Part shown: positions 25,790 to 33,440 of the stretch, piece after piece
How positions within the stretch are numbered: the first letter of the stretch is position 1
Layout of the letters: every line of letters begins with the position of its first letter
Assembly (NCBI GenBank): GCA_024103005.1
Contig: JAGFJA010000054.1
Span: forward strand, 62,001-126,000
DNA: 64,000 bases
Direction of reading: 5' to 3'
Source of the DNA: Saprospiraceae bacterium
GTDB taxonomy: Bacteria > Bacteroidota > Bacteroidia > Chitinophagales > Saprospiraceae
Notes under the pieces: generated by a model
The model's database searches: none
Told to the model about the DNA's origin: nothing
What the model saw: the letters and a program-made list of their open reading frames with translations, nothing else
Position numbers and translations under genes: made by a program

Positions 25790-26083
25790 TTATTTATATT
25801 GATTAATAATATTTTCCAATTGTGCGGCAGAAGACACTCCTGATTGTCGCCATTTTATCTCTTTATTTTTGAAGACCATCAGCGTCGGAACTCCCTGAAT
25901 CCGATAAGCTGCCGCAGCTCCTGGATTTTTGTCCACATCCACTTTAATAATGGTCACGTCTTCGCCAACTTTCTTTTTCAACTCTTCCAGGATAGGTTTC
26001 ATCATCTTACAGGGGCCGCACCACTCTGCAAAAAAATCCACCAGGACGACTTTATCCTGAGAAATAATTTCATTAAATGTCAT
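25790..26083 (-). CDS. Thioredoxin
   Basis: 97 residues, slightly short at the N-terminus compared with E. coli TrxA (108), but with every core element: '[20 protein letters not shown]' with Cys22 and Cys25, '[20 protein letters not shown]', the cis-Pro loop '[11 protein letters not shown]' and '[16 protein letters not shown]'. No signal peptide: a cytoplasmic disulfide reductase. It sits 3 bases before the rhodanese-thioredoxin lipoprotein and 7 bases after the DUF3365 cytochrome, in the middle of a sulfur-handling operon, so a dedicated role in reducing persulfides on the rhodaneses is more likely than being the housekeeping copy (inference). Confidence 0.95.
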   Translation of the reverse strand: MTFNEIISQDKVVLVDFFAEWCGPCKMMKPILEELKKKVGEDVTIIKVDVDKNPGAAAAYRIQGVPTLMVFKNKEIKWRQSGVSSAAQLENIINQYK

Positions 26084-26090
26084 TCGTCAA

Positions 26091-26690
26091 TTATTTTTTG
26101 TTAAAAGTTACTTTCCACATCCCTCTTAATTCGCCCATCTTGTAATCGGTAGCCAGATCATTGGGATACCTGTCATCGATTAGTTTCAATGCATCAGCTG
26201 CAATATCTGATTTTGCCCCATGACACTTCAGGCATGCCGGCATAGTGAGCTTAATCGGTTTATAATAAACAACTCCGGATGCATCCTGTTCAATAAAATC
26301 CGATTCAAAAGACTTTAACCTTTGCCAAGCTGCTTTATCTTTATCTTCTGTGAGTGCATTTGATGGATTTCGGTTTTTGTCACTCAAGCGTCGAATGGTC
26401 ACATCATATTTTTGTGAAAGAGAATCGGTGATAGCCAAGGCATTTTCACTGCAATAATCTACGGCATGAGCCGGTCCGCCCTTTTGCATGGCATTGCTGA
26501 CCCGTTGGAGCATATAAGACTGAGCCGCATCGGTAATACTATCTCCCAAGGTAAGATAATCGTTTGGAGGAATTGTTGACTTTCCTGTCTGATCTTTACA
26601 GCCAAACAGAAAGATAATTCCAAGGATAAAGCTTAGGGCTAAGGTAGCATATCCCGGAAGATATTTTAAGTAAGTGCTGGCAAATGGCAT
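26091..26690 (-). CDS. DUF3365 (Tll0287-like) heme lipoprotein
   Basis: 199 residues. The N-terminal hydrophobic segment has a lipobox ending in Cys31 ('IIFLFGC'). The body follows the DUF3365/Tll0287-like heme-binding pattern: 'VDYCSENALAITDSLSQKYD', 'TIRRLSDKNRNPSNALTEDK', and near the C-terminus the heme c motif Cys153-x-x-Cys156-His157 in 'MPACLKCHGAKS', then 'GELRGMWKVTF'. Proteins of this family are PAS-like redox sensors or electron carriers in the periplasm. Located between a rhodanese (16 bases away) and thioredoxin (7 bases), it suggests electron transfer coupled to sulfur chemistry, but the partner is unknown. Confidence 0.87.
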   Translation of the reverse strand: MPFASTYLKYLPGYATLALSFILGIIFLFGCKDQTGKSTIPPNDYLTLGDSITDAAQSYMLQRVSNAMQKGGPAHAVDYCSENALAITDSLSQKYDVTIRRLSDKNRNPSNALTEDKDKAAWQRLKSFESDFIEQDASGVVYYKPIKLTMPACLKCHGAKSDIAADALKLIDDRYPNDLATDYKMGELRGMWKVTFNKK

Positions 26691-26706
26691 GTACGGATAA
26701 GGATGA

Positions 26707-27021
26707 TCAGGTTAATTTATTGCGAAGACTTGTCCAGCCGCCTCCGTTATATACCTCATTGTATCCATTGGATTTGAGAATACTTTTTGCTGAAGCGCTT
26801 CTCATACCTGAAGCACAACATGTGATGACGGGTTTATCCTTCTTAATTTTGGACAGACTTACAGAGAGACTTTGCAATGGGATATTTATAGAACCTTTGA
26901 TGTGACCACTCTGATATTCTGATTTAGTGCGCACATCGATGATCTGTGCACCGGAGGCATATAATGCTTTAAAATCGGTTGCAGGCCCAATCCCCAACAG
27001 GTTTTTTAACCATTGAATCAT
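26707..27021 (-). CDS. Single-domain rhodanese sulfurtransferase (second of pair)
   Basis: 104 residues, one rhodanese domain: 'AQIIDVRTKSEYQSGHIKGS', 'INIPLQSLSVSLSKIKKDK' and the active loop 'ITCCASGMRSASAKSILKSN' with Cys69 as the catalytic residue and a preceding Cys68. The C-terminal 'GYNEVYNGGGWTSLRNKL' completes the fold. A short hydrophobic N-terminus ('MIQWLKNLLGIGPATDFKAL') is not a clear signal peptide. Accepts sulfane sulfur as a Cys persulfide and passes it to thiols or cyanide. Its start is 4 bases after the stop of the upstream rhodanese, so both are made together. Confidence 0.93.
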   Translation of the reverse strand: MIQWLKNLLGIGPATDFKALYASGAQIIDVRTKSEYQSGHIKGSINIPLQSLSVSLSKIKKDKPVITCCASGMRSASAKSILKSNGYNEVYNGGGWTSLRNKLT

Positions 27022-27025
27022 AAAA

Positions 27026-27289
27026 TTAAATGTTTTGATTTACTAAATAATTGACATCCATCCAGCTGCCACCGTTGTCACAGGATATTCCCTGATTTTT
27101 TAAAAAGGATGTGGCTTGTCCACTTCTGCCCCCGCTGGCACAACACAATACAATCGGCTGTTCCATCTGACGAATATCTTCCAATTTGTCGGGAATCTCA
27201 TTCAGGGGTATATTGATACTTTGGACGACGCTTCCTGAAGCGTATTCTTCTCTTGTTCTGACGTCGATAATCGTTTTAAATCTCTTCAT
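27026..27289 (-). CDS. Single-domain rhodanese sulfurtransferase (first of pair)
   Basis: 87 residues from the ATG giving 'MKRFKTIIDVRTREEYASGS'. The open frame extends upstream to 27448, but that part only shadows the DUF6132 gene in another frame and breaks the rhodanese pattern, so the inner start is chosen. The active loop is 'VLCCASGGRSGQA' with Cys50 as catalytic residue, preceded by Cys49; 'ISCDNGGSWMDVNYLVNQ' ends the fold. Cytoplasmic. It overlaps the end of the DUF6132 gene by 14 bases. The pair of CCASGxRS rhodaneses suggests a duplication with later divergence. Confidence 0.92.
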   Translation of the reverse strand: MKRFKTIIDVRTREEYASGSVVQSINIPLNEIPDKLEDIRQMEQPIVLCCASGGRSGQATSFLKNQGISCDNGGSWMDVNYLVNQNI

Positions 27290-27497
27290 TTTGATTGTTA
27301 TTTTTTGAATTTTTTTTGGAACCGGTAAAAAACAATCCACCCAATAAAGCACCATATACGGTGCTGTTCCATGGATTGGATGTGATGAAACAGGTTCCGG
27401 TGGAACAGCCAACATAATGATAATAAGCATAGCCGGCAAGTGCTCCAAGGAAAATGCCTAAGATGGTATATTTATATTTCAATAATAGACGACTCAA
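27276..27497 (-). CDS. DUF6132 small membrane protein
   Basis: 73 residues with two membrane segments (~10-28, 'YTILGIFLGALAGYAYYHYV', and ~45-58, 'STVYGALLGGLFFTG') separated by a short loop containing 'GCSTGTCFITSNPWNS', the hallmark CxxGxCxxTS/NP loop of DUF6132. Members are commonly encoded beside rhodaneses and YeeE/YedE sulfur-transport genes, and the loop cysteines could bind sulfur species or metal (inference). It overlaps the following rhodanese by 14 bases. The highly charged tail 'KKNSKNNNQNEEI' is cytoplasmic by the positive-inside rule. Confidence 0.85.
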   Translation of the reverse strand: MSRLLLKYKYTILGIFLGALAGYAYYHYVGCSTGTCFITSNPWNSTVYGALLGGLFFTGSKKNSKNNNQNEEI

Positions 27498-27604
27498 TCT
27501 GTATTTTATGTTTTGAAATAAACAGGATAATCGGTCATCCTCCTGTTTTCCAAATAATTTAATGCAAAGTTGGGAAGTATTATCGTTGAATTAAGTGACA
27601 ATGG

Positions 27605-28234
27605 TCACAAATCCCTTAGAATCTTAATTTGATTGCGGTAGAGGAGTACTTTTTTTTCATTTTCCAGCTTTTTCAGGAGTCTGGATATGACTTCACGCGA
27701 AGAAGCCATCTTGACGGCTATTTCTTCATGTGAGAGATTGATCAGTGTGGACCCGGTAATTCTTGATTTTTCTTTTAAAAAATGAACCAGTCTCTCATCG
27801 AGTTTTTGAAAAGCAAGCAGGTCAATGGTAAGCAGGAGTTTGTTGATTCTTTCCTTGATGGTGCGCATGACAAAACTCTTCCACGTGGAATATTTGGCCA
27901 TCCACTCGTCCATCACCCCAATCGGAATTGCTACAAACTCAACATCACTTTCGGCGGTCGCCCGTATTTCACTCGGATGTTGCTCCATACAGCAAGTAAA
28001 GGTCATCACGCAACTTTCATTAGCATTGATATAATATAAAAGGATTTCCTTGCCGGACTCATCCACTCTGGCGACTTTTATGATGCCGGTATTAAGGATG
28101 GGAATAAATCTGACAGGTTGACCGACCTCTAAAATGACATCTCCCTCCTTAGCCGTGACAATCCGGGCTTTTGCCTCAATTTGTTCAAGCAATTCCGGCT
28201 CAAATACATTTTTAAATCTATCCGAAAAACTCAT
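27605..28234 (-). CDS. Crp/Fnr-family transcriptional regulator of the sulfur operon
   Basis: 209 residues. Cyclic-nucleotide-like sensor barrel (~15-125, 'EGDVILEVGQPVRFIPILNT') and Crp-type HTH (~165-205, 'LSHEEIAVKMASSREVISRL'). No N-terminal Fe-S Cys cluster, but three cysteines, Cys75, Cys81 and Cys82, sit in 'ESCVMTFTCCMEQHPSEIRA' in the sensor domain. This pattern recurs in Bacteroidota Crp proteins linked to rhodanese genes and could sense thiol oxidation or persulfides (inference). It is the first gene of the minus-strand block, 107 bases before DUF6132, and the natural candidate to control it. No nucleotide-binding PRAARS-type phosphate cassette is visible, so cAMP dependence is unlikely. 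Confidence 0.9.
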   Translation of the reverse strand: MSFSDRFKNVFEPELLEQIEAKARIVTAKEGDVILEVGQPVRFIPILNTGIIKVARVDESGKEILLYYINANESCVMTFTCCMEQHPSEIRATAESDVEFVAIPIGVMDEWMAKYSTWKSFVMRTIKERINKLLLTIDLLAFQKLDERLVHFLKEKSRITGSTLINLSHEEIAVKMASSREVISRLLKKLENEKKVLLYRNQIKILRDL

Positions 28235-28335
28235 AAAAGCCTATTAAAGAAGATGATTACATTTTACTCTAAAGATGATTACAATTCGGAGAAAGAAAAG
28301 TTTCCTTTTCCTGTCATTTAAATCAGGCAGCATAA

Positions 28336-28578
28336 TTATTTACTCTCATACGGCATGGCGAGGCGCGGCCTCAGAATGCTTCGTACTTTTTCCACTTCAC
28401 TTTCTTCGACGACCATAAAAGCTACTGAATAAACATCGTTGATGTTTTCTACGCCGGTTATTTGGTTGGTCAGTTTGTGTTCCTGAATAAATTCGATTAG
28501 ATGATGTTCGTAATGTTCTGCAATCTGATGAGCCTCAGGCCCTCTGTACTCCCAGATCAATTTTACTTTTTGTTCCAT
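28336..28578 (-). CDS. Conserved small hypothetical protein
   Basis: 80 residues, charged and probably cytoplasmic: 'MEQKVKLIWEYRGPEAHQIA', 'EHYEHHLIEFIQEHKLTNQI', 'VYSVAFMVVEESEVEKVRSI'. The alternation of short strands and helices resembles a small ferredoxin-like alpha/beta fold, and the segment 'GPEAHQIAEHYEHHL' is His-rich, which could bind metal, but I do not recognise a named family. It has an exact TAnnTTTG element just upstream of its start and lies 100 bases from the Crp regulator's 5' end, so it is probably its own transcript rather than part of the sulfur operon. Confidence 0.7.
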   Translation of the reverse strand: MEQKVKLIWEYRGPEAHQIAEHYEHHLIEFIQEHKLTNQITGVENINDVYSVAFMVVEESEVEKVRSILRPRLAMPYESK

Positions 28579-28598
28579 GTTTAATGATTAATCAAAGC

Positions 28599-28606
28599 CA
28601 AAAGTA
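28599..28606 (-). promoter_or_regulatory. Candidate -7 promoter element of the 80-residue hypothetical gene
   Basis: On the minus strand the sequence is TACTTTTG, an exact TAnnTTTG, about 20 bases upstream of the start codon. No well-spaced -33 TTTG partner is present, so only the -7 half is supported. Confidence 0.35.
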
Positions 28607-28661
28607 AGCCCTTCTGTTCAAATGTTTATTCAATTTTTCAATTTAAATGCCCATGACGATA

Positions 28662-28838
28662 TCATCCAGGGTTTTGACTGATTCGTAATTTGCCGTTAAT
28701 GACAAAAACACTTATTTTATACCCGGCTGAGAGAATTTGCCTAGTAAAATTACCGGAGTTGGGATATAATTCAATGGAAGGATATTTGTCCCGATAACGA
28801 AACCATTCGTTTAGGTCCTTGACTGCATACAGGTACAT
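28662..28838 (-). CDS. Possible small hypothetical protein (58 residues)
   Basis: A 59-codon ATG-to-stop frame in the 385-base gap between the 80-residue hypothetical and the PorW-like gene. The product starts 'MYLYAVKDLNEWFRYRDKYP' and ends 'INGKLRISQNPG'; it has balanced charge, no long runs of AT-rich codons and a plausible helix-strand pattern, unlike most random frames here. No family recognised, no clear ribosome-binding site. A weak stem-loop lies between it and the PorW-like stop. It may instead be the remnant of a longer gene, or chance. Confidence 0.35.
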   Translation of the reverse strand: MYLYAVKDLNEWFRYRDKYPSIELYPNSGNFTRQILSAGYKISVFVINGKLRISQNPG

Positions 28839-28880
28839 TTACCGAATAAAAAGCCAGGAAAAATCAAAATAATAAACTAA

Positions 28881-28905
28881 AATATCACAAAAAGTATGAT
28901 ATTTC
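28881..28905 (-). terminator. Weak terminator-like hairpin after the PorW-like gene
   Basis: Perfect 8-bp AT-rich stem AAATATCA (28881-28888) with TGATATTT (28898-28905); on the minus strand it is followed by a short T stretch. Low GC, so stability is modest. Confidence 0.35.
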
Positions 28906-28963
28906 TAAAATAATACAATAAAACTTTAACTGATCAAAGAAATAACAAGTATAGTTTAAATGA

Positions 28964-31900
28964 TCATTCCATCTTATAATACTTGTTAAACCATGCATCA
29001 TATAATGTTGCAGACTTGAGGCGGATCAGTTCACGGTAGTTGGCATTACTGATTGCGTAAATATCGAAGGGGAAACGGGCAGAAATAAAATCACCTTTTT
29101 TATTTTTAGCCTGATTATAATACTCCATTGCTTTCAACTTATTATCAAAAGAGCGAATCAATAGTACTTGTCTGTCGGTAGTCCCGTCTCTCAAAGTAAT
29201 ATTTGCGGTACGTAGGTCAGACTTATTGAAAAACCTTGTGTTGTAATCTGCCAGTTGGGTCTTTGCTTCTTCTATTTTCTTTACCTCTGGTTTGAATAGA
29301 ATCATTACAAAATGCTGATCATTATCTGTTGCTTTGTAGATTTTTTCTGCATCAGAGAGGAGTTTTTCAGCTTCATTGGCACCCGAACCGAGTAGTCGAA
29401 GCATTTCCTTTGCCCTCTTTTCTTCTTCTGTATTTGGATGGACGGCTACCAGGTCTTTCAAGGCGGCGATATAGGCCTCTTTTCCTTTCAGGTTACCCAA
29501 AGACATAGCTGCAATCATGGCAAACTTAGGCCTCAGGGTGTTTTTATTGCCAAATATGCTGTCGCTTTTGAAGGACATGTCGTAAGCAGTTGCATAGTCA
29601 CCATGTTCCAGAGATTCGTATGTTGTATGATAATATTGATTTAGTTGCTGCTCCTTAGACATCATGTTTTTGACGTGTTCCGGATCAGAAAAATAAAGAG
29701 AATACGGGTTGCCGTTGTATTTTGATTTCAGCAGGTCAGCATAGGAGTTTGCTTTTGCCGGGTCTCCTTTCAGCATATACGCAAAATACAGCTGGTATAA
29801 GGCTTGTGGTTCATGTACATTATTGGGATACCTTGCAATCATTTTTTCTAAAATTTCTATGGCAAGGTCGTAGCGTTCGATCTTGTCGGGATAGAGTGAT
29901 CCCAGAGCGCTCATGGCGTCGAGGATGGCGGATTCGGCTTTGGCTACGGTAGCCGGATCATTGGGCACATCTTCCAGAACCTTAGCTATCTCAGACTTTG
30001 AAATAAAGAATGCACCGATGCCCTCATCTTCAGGATTGTCAGACGAACCGGCAAAATTTTGTATCATAGATGCATATCGCCAATTATCCTCCAGTGGTCT
30101 TTTGCCCCAGGTTTTTTCAAATTGTTTCTTCCCGTCTTTCAAGGATTTATCATTGTAGGCAAAGAAAGTGGAAGGTGCAGGGCGGGAAGAAAACCCTGAA
30201 TTGTTTACAGGTCCGCCGAAGGAAGAGCTTGGCAAGCCGTTGCTACCGCCTTTAAAGTTAAAATTTTGAGCGGTGGACGCAGCCGTACCTGATGAGGCAG
30301 CGATTCTTTCTTTTTCTTTAGCAGCTTTCAGAAGTTTTTTAGCCAAGGCTTCCTGTTCTTCCGGTGACATCTTACTTACCATCAATAAGCTGTCCTGATA
30401 ACTGATTATCTCTAAGTTATAAGCTATATCTTTGAGAGCATCACGTCTGAACAGAATTTCCTTGTATCTTTCCTTGGTATTGGGATAGGCGGTGGCGGTA
30501 CTGTCGTAATAGTGATAAGCCTTATCAAAGGCATCTTTTTTGTAAAAGATATCTGCCAGTTTCAGGTAGCTTTCAGCCTTTGCTTCAGGACCTTTTTTAC
30601 TTACACCAATCCCTGTCTGCAGGTTTTTTATTGCAGAGGCAATGTCATTATTTCTGAGGTTGATATCAGCAAGCATAAAATAGATCTGATCCTTATATTC
30701 CTCATTTTTAAGATCCTTGAGCATCTTGTTCAGCCTGCTGTTCAGTTCATCGTCGGTCATCTTGTTGGTTGCCAGGGAGCAGCTGTATTTGCTAAGTGTT
30801 GCATTGAAGGTCATTTCATAGGAAGGCTTCAGCTTTTCTACTTGTGAGAATGCGTTGTAAGCCATTTCGTAATTGCCGGACTTCATGTAAAGTTGACCAA
30901 GGATATAAGAGAGTCTGGCGCGACGTTTCTTTTCCTTGACCATGGGGATGGCTTTTGTCAGCGGCTCGATGGCAGAGTTGTATTTTTCTCTGCGCATTTC
31001 TGAGTAAGCCATGGTAAGGAGAGCCTCTCTTCTAACAAAGTCAAAGGTGCCGCTTTCACTGAGGAAGGAGCGAAGGATTCGGTCGCCGTCTTCGTAATTG
31101 CTTCTCTGGATATAAGTCTTGGCGAGCCACAATTTAGCTTCCTGATATACCGGACGATGTTTTAAGAAGTATTTCTTAGGAGGTGCCGGCGGTTTGGGAG
31201 TTGATTCCTTGGCATCTTCCTTATTTTCAGAGGCCTTGGTATCTACATTAGGCTGACTTGGGGTCTGAACAGAGGATTTATTATCGGAGGTCTTACTGGT
31301 TGAGGTTTTGGATTTTGGAACAGACTTACCTTTCTTCTTTGCCTTTGCAGCCTTTGCTTTAGCTTTTTTCTTTTCTTTAGCTGCTTTCTTTTTTGCTTTA
31401 GCTTTTTCCTTTTTGGCCTTTGCTTTAGCCTTGGCTATTTCTTCTTTTTTCTCTGCTTTCTTTTCTTTCTCTGCCTCTTTTTCTTTCCTTATTTCATTCC
31501 GTGTCTTTTCCAGTTCTTTTCTTTTCTGTTTGGGTGACATTCTTTTCTTTTTCGCCAAAGCCAATTGAGCTTCGCTGTAATTCTGTACGACATATTTGAA
31601 GGTGTTTTCTGCTTTTTCATAATTTTTTTTAAGAAACTGAGCCTTGCCCATCTGGAAGTAGCTATCATCCACCCAGTGACTTGCCTGGTGGAGGTAGATA
31701 TCCTTTTTTAGTTTGTCAATGGCAGTATTAAGAGCAGCAGAAGCTGTTGTGGTGTCCTGGTCTAAAAGGTAGGGATAGATTACTAGTTGTTCCTGGAAAT
31801 TATCAGGATGTTTAGCTTCTATCTCAAGGATGGCTGCCGTCAGTAATTCATTGGCGTTGAAGTAACCATTGTAATAGGCTGTTAGGTTTTGATAAGCCCG

Positions 31901-32005
31901 CCCAACAAAGCCGACATCCTCCTTTTTTTTATTTGGGGAAGCACAACTATTGAGCAATAAAGCTAGAACCAGGGTATAAAGCAGTAAGAACGGATGTTTC
32001 TTCAA
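28964..32005 (-). CDS. PorW/SprE-like type IX secretion TPR lipoprotein
   Basis: 1013 residues. Lipobox Cys21 ('VLALLLNSC'), then the segment 'GRAYQNLTAYYNGYFNANEL' that opens PorW/SprE-type lipoproteins, TPR-like repeats (~55-145, ~280-560 and ~700-900) and a C-terminal domain ('HFVMILFKPEVKKIEEAKTQ' ... 'NANYRELIRLKSATLYDAWF'). PorW links the T9SS trans-envelope and outer-membrane parts in the periplasm, and SprE is needed for gliding and secretion in Flavobacterium. T9SS cargo proteins elsewhere in the window fit. Odd: residues ~151-233 are an extremely Lys/Ala/Glu-rich tract between the first TPRs and the rest. Sequences of this family are divergent, so the exact ortholog is inferred. Transcribed alone, from a candidate -7 element at 32081-32088. 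Confidence 0.78.
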   Translation of the reverse strand: MKKHPFLLLYTLVLALLLNSCASPNKKKEDVGFVGRAYQNLTAYYNGYFNANELLTAAILEIEAKHPDNFQEQLVIYPYLLDQDTTTASAALNTAIDKLKKDIYLHQASHWVDDSYFQMGKAQFLKKNYEKAENTFKYVVQNYSEAQLALAKKKRMSPKQKRKELEKTRNEIRKEKEAEKEKKAEKKEEIAKAKAKAKKEKAKAKKKAAKEKKKAKAKAAKAKKKGKSVPKSKTSTSKTSDNKSSVQTPSQPNVDTKASENKEDAKESTPKPPAPPKKYFLKHRPVYQEAKLWLAKTYIQRSNYEDGDRILRSFLSESGTFDFVRREALLTMAYSEMRREKYNSAIEPLTKAIPMVKEKKRRARLSYILGQLYMKSGNYEMAYNAFSQVEKLKPSYEMTFNATLSKYSCSLATNKMTDDELNSRLNKMLKDLKNEEYKDQIYFMLADINLRNNDIASAIKNLQTGIGVSKKGPEAKAESYLKLADIFYKKDAFDKAYHYYDSTATAYPNTKERYKEILFRRDALKDIAYNLEIISYQDSLLMVSKMSPEEQEALAKKLLKAAKEKERIAASSGTAASTAQNFNFKGGSNGLPSSSFGGPVNNSGFSSRPAPSTFFAYNDKSLKDGKKQFEKTWGKRPLEDNWRYASMIQNFAGSSDNPEDEGIGAFFISKSEIAKVLEDVPNDPATVAKAESAILDAMSALGSLYPDKIERYDLAIEILEKMIARYPNNVHEPQALYQLYFAYMLKGDPAKANSYADLLKSKYNGNPYSLYFSDPEHVKNMMSKEQQLNQYYHTTYESLEHGDYATAYDMSFKSDSIFGNKNTLRPKFAMIAAMSLGNLKGKEAYIAALKDLVAVHPNTEEEKRAKEMLRLLGSGANEAEKLLSDAEKIYKATDNDQHFVMILFKPEVKKIEEAKTQLADYNTRFFNKSDLRTANITLRDGTTDRQVLLIRSFDNKLKAMEYYNQAKNKKGDFISARFPFDIYAISNANYRELIRLKSATLYDAWFNKYYKME

Positions 32006-32080
32006 GGTAATTATCTCTTTTAAAGGCTAAGATTTATTTAGTCATTAGACTTAATAACGATACTTTAACGAAAATTCGCA

Positions 32081-32088
32081 CAAAGTTA
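32081..32088 (-). promoter_or_regulatory. Candidate -7 promoter element of the PorW-like gene
   Basis: TAACTTTG on the minus strand, an exact TAnnTTTG, giving a predicted leader of about 70 bases. No good -33 TTG at the expected distance. Confidence 0.4.
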
Positions 32089-32486
32089 CATCAATATTTT
32101 TATTTAATTGACTGACACATTTGACTATAGATTGAATTTAAATGAGTTATTAATGGATTTCAGGCAAATAATATTATATTGGAAAGCAGGATATTGTTGC
32201 TGTAGCAGGTCTGCAATCAAAGTCTTCAGTAATTATTTTTTACGTAAATGACATTTGAATTTATAGGATAAATCAACAGTGGTACTACTTGATGAAAGAG
32301 CAGGAAGGCGGATAACGGATCTGTTTAATCAATTTTTTTGCTTTTATGCCTGGAATTGGCTATAACGTAATCGCTCTGATGCAACCTATAAGACCCTTGC
32401 ACCTTTTCACCTTAGTTTTTGAAAAGTACAATTTGTTATACATACGTGAATATGGACGTGAAATCGTGATTTAACCTCATTTTTCA

Positions 32487-32494
32487 TACTTTTG
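32487..32494 (+). promoter_or_regulatory. Candidate -7 promoter element of the M23 peptidase gene
   Basis: TACTTTTG, an exact TAnnTTTG, 23 bases before the ATG at 32518. An in-frame GTG (32494) overlaps the end of this element, so transcription from it would exclude that GTG and favours the ATG. No clear -33 partner. Confidence 0.45.
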
Positions 32495-32517
32495 TGCCGC
32501 AGTATCTATGCCCGTTG

Positions 32518-33324
32518 ATGGTGAATAAGACAAAAAACAAACTCATATCTTTTTTAAGGAAAGAATATAAACTGGTCATTTTCGATGAAGAATCGATGAC
32601 CCAGAAGAAAGTATTCAGGCTAAAAGGAAGTAAAATAGTTTGGATCGGAGGAGGAATGATATTGTTAACGGCACTGATTTCAGTGGCGATCGCTACCCAG
32701 ACAGGTATCCTCAGATATTTAGGACCTCGGCCTGGCTTGATTTTGGACAAAGACTATATCTCCCTTGCAGCCCATGTCGATAGTTTGCAACTACTTTACA
32801 ACAATAGCGAAAAGAAGTTTTCGAATCTTGAACAGCTCCTTACTAAACAGATTGAGTCAACGAAAAAGGCCCATGGAGGAGATGATGTTCAGCTGGAACC
32901 CTTTGGAGAGGAAAATAAATGGGCAGATAAGCCGGATAAGTTGCCCTTGCTGAGTTTTATTCGACCGGTTACCGGGGAAGTTACCAGTTCATTTGACTTA
33001 TCAAAACTACATTATGGCATAGATCTTGCCGCAAAATCAGGTTCCAAGGTCCTTGCTATTGCAGATGGATATGTGATGCTCAACGGATATTCACGCGAGG
33101 ATGGCTTTGTGCTGATGATTCAGCACCCGAATGGATACGCCAGCTGGTACAAACACAACTCAATGAATATCGTGATGACCGGACAAAAGGTTTTCAAGGG
33201 AGAGCCCATTGCCATCATCGGAAATACAGGTGAAAATTCCACCGGCCCGCACCTTCATTTTGAACTCTGGAAGGATGATATGCCTCTTGACCCGGGCAAA
33301 ATTATTTCTGAGACAGTAAAATAA
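32518..33324 (+). CDS. M23-family (LytM) peptidoglycan endopeptidase, membrane-anchored
   Basis: 268 residues from the ATG at 32518; a GTG eight codons upstream overlaps a -7 promoter element and is less likely. One membrane segment (~40-62, 'IVWIGGGMILLTALISVAIA') places the rest in the periplasm. A coiled-coil-like stretch (~85-120) precedes the LytM domain, with zinc ligands in 'LHYGIDLAAKSG' (HxGxD), 'YKHNSMNIV' and 'TGPHLHFELWKDD' (HxH). All catalytic positions are intact, so it should be an active endopeptidase cleaving peptidoglycan cross-links, or an activator of amidases. Divergently oriented to the PorW-like gene. Envelope remodelling around T9SS or division is plausible but unproven. 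Confidence 0.92.
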   Translation: MVNKTKNKLISFLRKEYKLVIFDEESMTQKKVFRLKGSKIVWIGGGMILLTALISVAIATQTGILRYLGPRPGLILDKDYISLAAHVDSLQLLYNNSEKKFSNLEQLLTKQIESTKKAHGGDDVQLEPFGEENKWADKPDKLPLLSFIRPVTGEVTSSFDLSKLHYGIDLAAKSGSKVLAIADGYVMLNGYSREDGFVLMIQHPNGYASWYKHNSMNIVMTGQKVFKGEPIAIIGNTGENSTGPHLHFELWKDDMPLDPGKIISETVK

Positions 33325-33440
33325 TCAACCTGTTAGCAAGGCCCTTCAAGGCATTTTATAAATAATCAACAAAAGTTTCTGAGTAACTATTTAATTAAGT
33401 TTGATTTTTTTCTATCGTCATCTTTTTTAACCCACCGAGG

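Larger units (their letters stand above)
32006..32517. other. Intergenic region (about 510 bp) between divergent porW-like and M23 genes
   Basis: No coding sequence supported. It contains candidate -7 elements for both neighbours (32081-32088 on the minus strand, 32487-32494 on the plus strand). The middle (~32100-32450) is AT-rich and I see nothing in it. Confidence 0.5.

Noticed and set aside
27290..27448. N-terminal extension of the first rhodanese
   Set aside because: The extra 53 codons lie opposite the reading frame of DUF6132 and do not fit the rhodanese fold; the inner ATG at 27289 is preferred.
31308..31568. Hydrophobic Phe/Ala-rich open frame on the plus strand
   Set aside because: It is the complement of the Lys/Ala-rich tract of the PorW-like gene, which automatically gives a Phe/Leu/Ala frame.
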